DNA from: Anisakis pegreffii
Taxonomy: Eukaryota > Nematoda > Chromadorea > Rhabditida > Anisakidae
Assembly: GCA_035041965.1 (NCBI GenBank)
Contig: JAPYMA010001520.1
Location: 105,244 to 169,243 of the forward strand
DNA length: 64,000 bases
Direction: 5' to 3'
Part shown: one piece after another, positions 1 to 9,966 of the stretch
Layout of the letters: each line of letters opens with the position of its first letter
Position numbering within the stretch: position 1 is the first letter of the stretch
Notes under the pieces: generated by a model
What the model was told of the DNA's origin: nothing
What the model saw: only the letters and a program-made list of their open reading frames with translations
Databases searched by the model: none
Made by a program: the position numbers and the translations under genes

Positions 1-1816
1 TGCAAAATGCAAATATTAATCAGATATTAAAAGATTAGAACTGCATTAAGGAACGGTGATCAATGCAGTTCGTACCAATGAAATTGATTGACATAAGCCT
101 AATCGTAAGGCCTTTTGATTATGGTGAGAATTTTGAATATGGTGATTATGTTGTATATTGAACTTATTGTCGAAACTAACTATAGGCCCTTTTTGAATAT
201 CTCTTCAAGTGTGATAATCTTTTGTTTATCTCTTTAATGAGATCAAACTTCTGTCAAAAATTTTGGACCGCCGCGGAATCGAATTCACGCCTTCTGAACA
301 GATCGGATCCTGAAAGCCCAGCGTTACACCGGTATACTATCGGCTCATTGCTCGATCTTTCTTATTTGATTTAAGTACTATCTTCTTTTGAGTACTATCT
401 ATCATTATATGCTAGCTTTTCGGGCTAGTCGCGACACTTATATTTAAAATGTTTCATACCTTTGCATGATGATCATGTTGATGTATGTTTGCACGTTGAT
501 TACTTGAGAAAGCGTTTGAAATTTTGGGGAATCATTGTGAATCCAGCCGAAATTATTACCACTTTCTTGAAGAACTGAGCAATTGTCGTTTGTCAATTAT
601 TGTTGGTTTCCTTGAGAAATGAATTCAATGTGATTCGAGATAGTTGAAAACTGGTTCATTGTCGCAGGATCGCCAGACACAGAAGCAACACAATCGTACA
701 GTCCGAAGCAGAGAAGTCGTCATTAACCATCGACGGGTTATCACTTAAAAACCACCACTCGCAAACAACTGAGATTCCAAACAATTCAATTATGCATTTG
801 AATAGCCTGAGGTATCGCAGTAAACAATGAAAATGTGGGTTTTGACGCATTTTAACAAATATTATTTTAACTGGGAAGCTTGAGTAGTACCAAGAACTGT
901 TATAAGCTGAGCGCTCGTAATTTCTGTAATAGTTGATGAATGCTCCTATCGGAGATAGCTTCCAAGAATGGCTTGGAGAAATTCTAATCACTTAAAGTAA
1001 GAAGAATTATTCAGGAAACAGATCACATTGAGGAAACAGACGAGCGATCTTCTTCCTAACAAAGGAAGGTCACGAACTTACCCCCACGTTTCGGGATGAG
1101 ATATATATCATATTGTAGATCTCCTCGAGCTGATCACGAATATGGAAATCATTTTTGCGAAACACAAAAGGGAAGTAAGATTGCAAGATGCTGCTACTTT
1201 ATCCGATAGTTCAGACCTGGACACCAGAGTAGGATTTACCAACGAGACGTTATATAAACACATGTTCAATAGCACGAGCTATTTACATTTGTATTAGCAC
1301 GAGATATTTATATATAACATATTATATTCAAAGTGAACAAATGTGAATGAAATTACAAGTTAATACGCTACCATGAATTGCTTCACAAAATAACAACAAT
1401 AACCAAAATGATAGTTGCAATTTAACTGACGTGAGTAAGATATCAGTAGAAAATTACACATTGAACGACTGAAACACCTCAAATACAAAAAAATAAGCAG
1501 CAGTTCATAAAAAAATGAAACACGGAATAAGTCCATGACGATTATAACAGAATACTTAACACTAGAACAATTCAGAAATAGAACATGAATTTCGATATAT
1601 TGATATATTCATGCGTGATTCGATATATTCATTAAGCAGATCGAACTCAAAGAACAAAAACATTTAAAGTAAACATGAGCAGACCATTTGTAACTTCTTC
1701 ACATTCGAATCCATCACAACGTAAAACAAAAAAATGCCCGTTTCATTGTGAAATATTACTGTCATCAATGCGGAGAGTTACAAGCAGCCACTGTTTCATT
1801 TATCGAAAATAATTTT
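1..1816. other. Left-edge intergenic sequence
   Basis: Apart from the SINE copy at 174-434 I see no supportable gene. The open frame at 656-991 (-) has no splice signals in the right places and an unremarkable composition. This is the 3' side of the minus-strand gene ending at 1817. Poly(A) signal-like AATAAA-type words are frequent because the DNA is AT-rich, so they are not informative. Confidence 0.5.
174..434 (-). repeat. tRNA-Leu-derived SINE, copy 1
   Basis: This segment aligns almost base for base with 54033-54275. Read on the minus strand, about 345-262 resembles a leucine tRNA. It shows a box A-like D arm, an anticodon region containing TTTCAGGATC (CAG anticodon position), a TCTGTTCAGA variable-arm hairpin, and a box B-like stretch GAATTCGATTCC. 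The flanks are shared by both copies and include a GCTAG stem-loop near 410-432. The acceptor stem does not pair, so this is not a working tRNA gene. Confidence 0.6.
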
Positions 1817-4800
1817 CTAAGAAAATTCGCCAACATCAGATTCAAATTCCAGTCTGTTCACATCATTTGATTCATAACCATTCGAGAAACACTCATCAGA
1901 TTCACTTGTTGTTTTCAGATTGCTGGCAGATCGTCGTCTCGTACACAGTGCACTGATCGTTGACAGCATCTACAAACTGAACACAGTGAAGACAAACAAC
2001 AACAACTACCGTTACTATCATCAACTAACGTAACAAGCAATGCTTCAAGATGAAATCAGAGGATAAAATCTGGAACTATGACCGATGCCACAAACTATCA
2101 ATAAACCGTTAACTCAACTTATTCCACGAAAAATCATAATGACTTGCGATTTCGCTGATCATGAAAAATAACTTTCATATTACACTACCATAACTCTACC
2201 GCGTTAACCGTAAAACATATTAATAGTTAAATTACTAGCAAAACTGAAAGAATACTACTACTATCACTGCTTCAGTTACATAACGTGAAAAATGAATTCC
2301 AACTCACGGTGACTCGTTCGTAATATTTATGAAGCTGGTGATATGCTCTATGCAACTATCAAATCAAATCAATACGCTTAGGGTAAATTTCGAGAGATTG
2401 GAAGACTACACCCATAAAATCTGCAAAACACTAACAAATAACGAATTGAAAATGGACAAACCTTTTGAGTGGATGCAGCATTATTTGTTTCTTTTTCATC
2501 TTCTTCACTGAAGCTCATCATTTCAATGCAGCAATCGCTAACATCTTCAAATTCATCCTTGCAATCATTCGAGTCCTGAACGAGCATCTAGTAGAAGTAC
2601 CCCCAGAACAACTGCAATTGGCAGAAACACCTCTAGAACAACCACCAACTGGACCAAAGACCCTTGAACAACTCCGATGACTAGTGATGTCTCTATTCCA
2701 GTTAAACTGTTCTATTCCTGTTCTGTTCCATGGAATAGAATAGAGCGGTTCGCAAATGAGGGAGGAACAGTTTGGGACAGAATAGAGCCGTTTTTGAGCC
2801 CAAAAGAACAGAATGGAACAGTTTTCAAAAACGTGGTATAGAGTCATCACTACTGCTGACTAGTTGCATTAAATTACTTGCAGTAGACAAATTCTTTCCA
2901 CTTATTTGAGTCTACAGACTTACTTGTGGCTCAGCAGCTTCAGCTTAACAATAAGCATTAAACTCAACCCTTTGAACAAAGGCTCAGGTTGATACTGCAA
3001 GCAAGCAAGTTTGAGTATCAACCTCAGCCAGGCTTACGCATCAGATTCAGACTCATATCCGGGGCCATCATGTCAAGGAAGACTTGTCCAGGAGGCATTT
3101 ACTTGGGAAGCTGCCTAGCTGTCCTTAGGGCAATTGTTTCGTCAACTTCACTCTCTAATGCAAATCAATCTCCAATGAAGTCATAAACACATACCCAAAT
3201 CACATGTTAATAACGATTATTTGAAAGTAAACAAACTGTTTTTTGGAGAATCTTCCTTAAATTCAAATAATCAGCTGGAACTGACGCAACGTTTCAGTTT
3301 CTGTCAACTTTTTGAAACTTCTCAAATTCTTACTATCACGTTAACAAAGTACATTCTAAAAAAACTTTACTACCATGCAATATGAACCCTTCAACTCAAC
3401 TTCATCAATCCAAAATCTCTCACTAACTTACTTTCATATGTTCTGACCTTGTGAATCGCTCCTCTTCGTTGCCTTCATCCTCATCAGAGGATGATAAACT
3501 TGCCTCAGAATCTCCACAAACACGATATTGTTCACGCTGATTGATTCGAAATTTCCGCCTTGATGAATTACCCTCTTTCAGAGCGAGTTTTGCGCAATGA
3601 TTCCGCTTCGAAAACGTCGTTTTCGTTTCCAAGTGCACGCCTGAATTTTCAATTTATACATTTCTTTTCATTTATTTTTTATTCATTTTCAATTTCTTTC
3701 ATTTTTTCACTTATTCATATTCATTTCATTTCTCTTTATTCATTTCCTTTTCTTTCTTTTCATTTTTCTGGTTCATTTCTTTCTGTTTATTCATTTTCAT
3801 TTTCAATTCATTTCATTTTTCTCATTTATTCATTCATTCATTTCTTAACAGAAGTGAAAGAAAACGTAAATAGCCTAGCGACAACTAACTCAGCTCATTT
3901 TTCAAAAACATCACAAGTTTCAAAAAAAATCATCATTAATAACCTCTCAAACTTATGAATATGAGATTTCTGATGAGAGCGCATAAATAAATTATTGTGA
4001 AAAAATAGGAAACGCAATCAAGCAAACGAATGTCTTTCAACTAACGAATAAATAAATGGGAGTTTCAAGCGTTTCCATGAAAATTTCCGAATATCAAATG
4101 AAAAATGATTTGAAACAGTTGAAATAAGGTTTAGGAAAATGTAATAAAGCAGTGATAAATCACCAGAAAATTGCTCTGGCTTAACAGGTGAAAATTCTTC
4201 ATCTTCATTGCTATCGACGTTACGCGATTGCAGCCTTTTTGAAGAGACTTGTACACTCTGAATAAAACTTCATAAGGACACAATAAAAGACCGAGTGATT
4301 ATATCTCAATTATACATTTTCATCACTTAACTCTCAGTACTTCACTAATCATAACAGTTATTTGACTAACAATAACAACACCTCTCATTGATATTGACAT
4401 TCTCGATGAATTTATCAACACTGTTATCAGCATTATGAACAAAATTATTGCGGTATTCAATCTAAATAAACATGTTGTGACATGATCTAATGATCAAGTA
4501 TATTGAGTGATATGAAGTGTGGTATTCATTGTAATTCATCTATATGTCCTTGCGGTATATCAGCAGCAACTGTATATAAGCTGAGCGTTTTGTATTAGAA
4601 ATCATTCCGTGTTATTCTTCATTGTATCGTCTACTAATTGGTTTTAATAAACGGCTAATTCAACTGTGGACCCTACAACAATACTTTGTCATTAATTTAA
4701 CTTAAAAATAATCACTCACATTCTTCAAGTTGATCTTATTGCTGTCTTCATCACTGAATTCATTTTCTGAACAGTTTTCATCATGGAGAACATTATTACG

Positions 4801-7800
4801 TTTATCACCATCACTATTATCGTTATTATCATAATCATTATTATCAGTACTATTCAATAACTGCTCATTTGCAGAAAACTCCTCGTCAACGTTCTGAAAT
4901 ACAAAAATTGCAAACAAAACCGAACACACAATGCATTAAAATTAATAAATATATCAAAAGAATAACTGAATTCAATTTGCTCACCATTGACAGAACAAGT
5001 CATCTTATTGGGAAAATATAAATTACCAAAAAAACATACGAAGTAACCTCAATATCTATCTAATTTTCAAATAATTCGAAAACAGATGGATGACATCGAA
5101 TTATAACGAAAGTGATCACTAAGTGACGACAATAACTTACATTATTATTCGATACCTGATTATGAACCGAAGGTACCACTGCATCATACACTCTCTCTAT
5201 TGGAATCTCTTTTCTCGTGGTTTCTGTGCATGAAAATTCTCCACTTTCAGTTTCCGGTTGCGAAAAATCATTGGTTTCGTTGCTTTCTGAATATCGCTGA
5301 TGATTGCTCGATGAGAAATCACCTGCTGAATCCTTAAAAAATAAAATTTAAAATATTATCTCAAATTACAAATCAAACATCCGAAAAGATATTCAATAAT
5401 TAGAATGAATCAAATCTTTCTGATATGAACTTGTATGCTAAAACTATTCTATCAAGCCGAACAATCATGGATATAAAATTTACTTTTGATATTGAATCAC
5501 TAAATTCCCCTTTGCCATTATCTCCGGTATCCGTGAAATCCATTTCTGAGTCCGATTTCCGCTGTGAGACGCATGCATTGTTCAGAAACAATTGTTGTGA
5601 AGAATTAGCGGATGTCAATGGCATTAAATCAGTGCTTTGCATGACGGAATTTAAACGTGAACATGATGAATCAGGTACTACTTGATCGCCAGAAACCTGA
5701 ACTCGTGTCTTATGCACCTGAAGAAGTCAAAAGTACCACTCAAAAAATAAATCACCCTAATGGATAAATCACTGACTAAAAATTCGTTGCAAACCAACGA
5801 ACAACCAATAGAAATCGCACTGAATACGTATCGTCTATGTCTGTGGCTTTGGAATGTTTTGGATCTAATACGTACCGTTTGGTGAATGAAAGAGTTCATC
5901 AATGCTTTTGCTGCATCCCTTTCTTTTCGAATCTCCAGAATCGACCTGAAATCGGTCAAAGAGTTGTTTCTCTGTTGCATTCAACAACATTCAATCATGA
6001 CATACCCGCAATCATCACTTTATGTTTTCTGTTCTATTGTAATCGAAAATCAGATACACTTTTATACTCGTTCTGAATATCAGATGCACATAGGTTAACC
6101 ACTCATAGAGTCATAATTCTTTTTGTATTACATGAAAGTCGATCAGATATGTGTGCAAGACTCTGTGTACCTTATGAAAACTTCTCGATACATAACAATA
6201 GTAACGTGGTGTTGTTGAAAAATCATAATCTACGCAATTAGAAATATTACGATGATGTGCAACGTTTCGCCGTCATGCCATCTTCAGGAACACCTTTTTG
6301 AATGTCTAAAAATGATGAATGATTCAAAAAGTGATCCTGAAGATGACACATCATTGTAATATCTCTAATTGCGCAGGTAATATTATACCAACAACACTAC
6401 CTTACTGTTTTGATTCATCTATTACCACTAGCGCTCCATACATGAGGAAAGCTTCGGGCAATTGTTAAACATAAAAAATACTTCAATGCTATCACCTAAT
6501 CTATGTGACAACAAAAGTTTATCGAATAGATTACCTCTCTAGATTATTTCTAAGTCACAAGGTCTTAAAATGTTCCAACAACTTTTCAAATTAAGTTGAG
6601 TGTTTTCTGTTCGATTGTAGTCAAAAATCAGATACACTTTAATTCTCGTTTTGAATATCAGATGCACATCGGTTAACCACTCATAGAGTTCGATCAGATA
6701 TGTGTGCAAGACTCTGTGTACCTTATGTAATACTGGAAATAATGTGAAAATCCAAAGTGCCTCGCAAAACTAATCCATCCATCATATAGATATGTTAATC
6801 GAATCAAATCAATTTTCATAAGATGGTCTCTCATGAAACCTTCTGTACACACTCTCATATAACATTACCTTCTATCGTTCATTTCGCCTCTTGCAATTTC
6901 CAGATATCTATTGATGTGTTTTTCCACAGCACTTGCGAACTGCCGAGCATTGCTTGCGCCTAGCAGCGCATAGGCACGATTCCGGACCTCAGGTCGTGGT
7001 GTGAGCAGAAATATTTGTGAGAGTGAATCGGCTACGTTGCCAGCTACCTGAACTTTTAGAATATTATTAGCGGTTCTGCCTAATGTGTGCGCATTAATTC
7101 TCAATGCGTATTTGTATCCTCGTATTACTGATTGCTGAATATCATCATTCGTAACAATATGTTTGTTGACGATATTTCTTATATAACAGTGGTCGCCACG
7201 TTCGGGTGCTCCATTACCCGTTTCGATGGTCTCATAGGCAGTCATTGCCCCCCCCTCCCCCCTTCCTCGCTATAATAATTTATTATTTCCACGCATAACG
7301 TCAGAACTGATTTCCCGATCCCCTTCATTACCCCTGACATTCCAAAATTACCCAAAAATGGGTAATCTCGTTGTGAGGACCCCTACCCCTGTAAGATAAA
7401 ATGGCCAATCTTATGATCTCATTTCTCAAAGACTGACGAATGCTTGATAAACCAAGTGTTTTTTAAATATGATGATGACGATGATGATGTCTATAACGGA
7501 TCGCTAATCGCAATACTGCCTATGCAGTTGTTTGCAATACCTATAAATCCGTACCATATCCTTTTCAATTTTTTTCCCAATGCATTCCAATTGGATGCTT
7601 TTGTCTATAGTTATGTTTGCATAATACCATCATCCTTCATGAAAACCTATTTACTTTTACATATCACATTACTGTTACATTATCGTTACATTTCATTTAT
7701 GCCAAGCATATTGTGAAATGTATTCAGTGCGACTCGCTGGCTCGTAACTCCAGCACTTTCGCTCTTCCCTTGACCTTCATATTCAACACAACCCGAACTG

Positions 7801-9922
7801 ACTATGTTGAATACGAAGATCAAGCGCATCCAACCGTCTCTTTCAATTCTTCATATATTCCCGTCGTTACCCGACATTCGCCACCTATCCCAGTCTCAAG
7901 TTTGATATTCCTAAAGTGTCCTAACCTAATCGCCTGTGAACAGCCTTATTCATATTTCAAATGTACTAAATTTACACTACTCATTTACTCAATACATTCT
8001 GTATTATATCATCGTCACTGTTATAATTCAGTTTATTCTGTAATAATAATAATAATAATAATAATAAATTAATAGTAGCACCTGCAAACATACAAAAATC
8101 AAGAGCTGCGATGATAATAACAACCAGAATGACATTGATAATAGGGACAATTTACCTACACGTAATAAGAATAATAACGATCGAAACCATCATAATAACA
8201 CCAATATTATCAATAATAATAATAATGATAATTTCGTTTCTATTGCAATCATGATTTACTTAAATAAAAAATAGTACAAATCAACACGAAATGCCCACTG
8301 AAAATTTCTTTAAATAGCTTTGAAACTATCTAAAAAATAAGTAGCGAAAACAAACGTCTGCATGCATACCGTTTCCAAATCCACATCGTCCATTGCCGTC
8401 AATTCCGTTAATTTATTATTTCTTTGCAAGTGCTGAAAACCAACATATTCCCAGTTGCACAATATAATCGAACATAATTTCCCAACACAGTCGAATCATA
8501 GCTAAATCTCAGAATATCTTCTCACAACGTGAATTCCACAAAACAACGAATATCACTTTAATGCCGCATAATTCTAGGCAGTGAAAAATCGGAAATCTCG
8601 TCATATGTCGTCGATAAATATTTATCAGAAAAAACGGCACAGATATATAGAAATCATAAAATGATTGCAAACATTAAAACACATTCAAAACTTCAAACTT
8701 TTGAATCAGTTGTGAGTACAGCGTAGTTTTAATTGCATCGCTTATCATCTCAAGTGGTAATCGTACAAGCATAACCATAGTATGATAAAATCACCGTAAA
8801 TAAACCAGCTAAATACAAACATTTCAGAGATCCCATATACATCAGTATATTCCATTCATTCGTCAGAACACAATAATTGATATTACACCTCATTTGTACT
8901 ATATTAACTATTTAAAAAAGTTGTTAATCGCATCGCTTATCATCTCAAGTGCTAATCGTAAAATGAACGATCGCATTACTAAAACTCTAATTAAAGTTAT
9001 AATAATAATAATAAACAACAAAACAATAAAATAATATTAACGTTAACTATGATAATAATAAGAAAACTATGAGTACACGAGAGAGAATTTCATTAATAAT
9101 AACAATTATGCAATCAATCGTGAATCTGAAATATCTGATAGATACGACAGCAATATTATGGTAATAATCATAACCATTACCTTGCGACCTGTCTTCGCTC
9201 TCTGTGTGGGTGCAGGTCTACCGATCCCCAGATTACTCTTTGTTAAGCAGACCTTTCCCATTTCTGACCAAAGATTCTTACGAGTGGTTCATCCCATCTC
9301 ATTCGTGGTCTGCCCAGGGGCCTCTTCACTCCTTTTGGAATCCACTGCGTTATTCGACTAGTCCAACGGTTATCATTCATTCTCGCTATGTGCCCAGCCC
9401 ATCTTCTTTTGCTGATATACATTTCGTTTACTATGTCTTTCACTTTGGTCATCGAACGTAGTTCCTCATTTTTTATCTTGTCTTTCCGTGAAACGTTACA
9501 CATCCTCCGTCTTTCCATTGCTCTTTCTGAAGAATGAAGAAGCCAACTATTCCAATTTACTTTCCATCGCCCACACAGAAAGCGAAGACAGGTCGCAAGG
9601 TAATGATTACCAACGTAAAAAAGGTAATCATAACCATAGTATGATAAAATCACCGTAAATAAATCAGCTAAATACAAACATTTCAGAGATCCCATATACA
9701 TCAGTATATTCCATTCATTCATCAGAACACAATAATTGATATTACACCTCATTTGTACTATATTAACTATTTAAAAAAGTTGCTCAATGACAAAAACATT
9801 AAGGCAATGAAAAATAAACAATCGAAGAGTAATGTCAATAAACGTTTTCTGATTTCAATAAATAACCTTCAACAAACATGTACAATAGAACAATAATGAG
9901 AATCAAACTCGAGATTCATCAT
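1817..9922 (-). CDS. Acidic Ser-rich protein with repeated Phe-Ser motifs (about 506 aa)
   Basis: I do not recognise the family. Eleven exons on the minus strand join in phase: 9884-9922, 8370-8432, 6869-7047, 5876-5945, 5484-5717, 5141-5332, 4720-4893, 4164-4257, 3432-3640, 2462-2575 and 1817-1969 (1521 nt). The first exon is the least certain; it starts MMNLEFDSHY. Residues about 35-120 (exons 3-4) look like a compact helical domain, with LTPRPEVRNRAYALLGASNA inside. The rest is low-complexity, rich in Asp, Glu, Ser and Asn. It carries a recurring motif of a small or acidic residue, then Phe-Ser, often followed by acid: GEFSDS, GDFSSS, NDFSQPE, GEFSCTE, DEEFSANE, NEFSDED, DEEFSPV, SFSEED, ECFSNG, and a terminal GEFS. 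The ATG lies 45 bp past the pir-1 stop, after a TTCTTCAG acceptor, so co-transcription with pir-1 is likely. A nuclear or scaffold role is only a guess. Confidence 0.72.
2686..2851. mobile_element. Small inverted-repeat element, family 2, copy 1
   Basis: The left end AGTGATGTCTCTATTCCAGT is mirrored at the right end (GTATAGAGTCATCACT). The interior is made of repeated GAATAGAACAG-like words around a CCATGGAATAGAAT centre. Related copies are at 12522-12690 and, in inverted orientation, 49432-49612. It lies in an intron of the acidic protein gene. No coding capacity. Confidence 0.75.
3652..3846. repeat. TTCATTT-type pyrimidine-rich simple repeat
   Basis: About 195 bp consist almost only of T and C with regular single A bases, in degenerate units such as TTCATTTTC and TTCATTTCTTT. 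The plus-strand reading frame through it is a by-product of the repeat. It sits just upstream of the exon at 3432-3640 (on the minus strand), so it reads as a purine tract in the transcript. Confidence 0.8.
6019..6728. repeat. Direct duplication (6019-6170 and 6601-6728)
   Basis: Two near-identical stretches share TCAGATACACTTT, GAATATCAGATGCACAT, GGTTAACCACTCATAGAG and CGATCAGATATGTGTGCAAG. The second copy lacks about 24 bp present in the first. Between them lies an inverted-repeat element (6190-6420). Both are in one intron of the acidic protein gene. Confidence 0.75.
6190..6420. mobile_element. Small inverted-repeat element, family 4, copy 1
   Basis: The outer arms GTAACGTGGTGTTGTTG and CAACAACACTACCTTAC are complementary, as are inner parts around CGCAATTAGAAATATTA. 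The core AACGTTTCGCCGTCATGCCATCTTCAGGAACA-like region (6258-6290) also occurs at 23400-23430 in another foldback, which marks a family. No coding capacity. Confidence 0.65.
7196..7400. repeat. Dispersed repeat with C-rich tracts, copy 1
   Basis: The stretch from GGGTGCTCCATTACCC through the poly-C run to ACCCCTACCCCTG matches 46826-47012, sharing CTATAATAATTTAT, CATTACCCC and TTTACCCAAAAA-like words. It makes the apparent N-terminal extension of the open frame at 6865-7245, so that extension should not be read as protein. Confidence 0.7.
8041..8068. repeat. (AAT)n microsatellite
   Basis: An uninterrupted ATA/AAT trinucleotide run. Similar runs occur at 9000-9015, 21765-21793, 28500-28550, 34620-34640 and, interrupted, 58075-58210. 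Confidence 0.9.
9176..9604 (-). mobile_element. LINE C-terminal fragment between 35-bp inverted repeats
   Basis: The minus-strand frame over about 9545-9250 reads SERAMERRR, then KRRWAGHIARMNDNRWTSRI and KRPLGRPRMRW. These are the conserved residues at the C-terminus of RTE/CR1-like reverse transcriptase proteins. The fragment is bounded by nearly perfect inverted repeats (9176-9210 and 9570-9604, core CCTTGCGACCTGTCTTCGCT), which is unusual for a LINE. There is no polymerase domain in the window, so the element is dead. The first residues of the frame come from the unrelated 39-bp duplication at 9529-9567. Confidence 0.8.
9529..9567 (-). repeat. 39-bp intron-like duplicate of the pir-1 3' end
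   Basis: On the minus strand this reads GAAA, then GTAAATTGGAATAGTTGG, then CTTCTTCATTCTTCAG. The same 39 bases (one difference) span the pir-1 stop at 9947-9985. Both copies begin with a good donor (GTAAAT) and end with a good acceptor (TTCTTCAG), 34 nt apart. Confidence 0.7.
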
Positions 9923-9946
9923 TCCAAAATCCACAGCACCAAAAAG

Positions 9947-9948
9947 CT
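9947..9948 (-). promoter_or_regulatory. Candidate trans-splice acceptor for the downstream gene
   Basis: On the minus strand TTCATTCTTCAG ends here, 19-20 nt after the pir-1 stop codon and 24 nt before the ATG at 9922. The spacing fits spliced-leader addition in a polycistronic transcript. Inferred from sequence only. Confidence 0.45.
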
Positions 9949-9966
9949 GAAGAATGAAGAAGCCAA

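Larger units (their letters stand above)
8735..9785. repeat. Direct duplication flanking a LINE fragment
   Basis: About 160 bp at 8768-8930 recur at 9630-9781 with few changes (shared words include ATAACCATAGTATGATAAAA and CATTTCAGAGATCCCATATA). A shorter word, CGCATCGCTTATCATCTCAA, recurs at 8735 and 8930. The LINE-derived element 9176-9604 lies immediately before the second copy, so insertion and duplication may be one event. Confidence 0.8.

Noticed and set aside
262..345. A functional tRNA-Leu gene
   Set aside because: Acceptor and T stems do not pair, and the same sequence with long shared flanks recurs at 54115-54195, as expected of a SINE.
3560..3958. A 132-codon plus-strand protein
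   Set aside because: It is translated TTCATTT simple repeat overlapping a supported minus-strand exon.
6865..7245. A single 126-codon protein starting MTAYETIETG
   Set aside because: Its first codons come from the C-rich dispersed repeat (7196-7400). The real exon is 6869-7047, which joins the exon at 8370-8432 in phase.
9243..9752. A 169-codon gene on the minus strand
   Set aside because: It is a LINE C-terminal remnant fused by chance to the 39-bp duplication and to the 9622-9785 duplicate; there is no reverse-transcriptase core.
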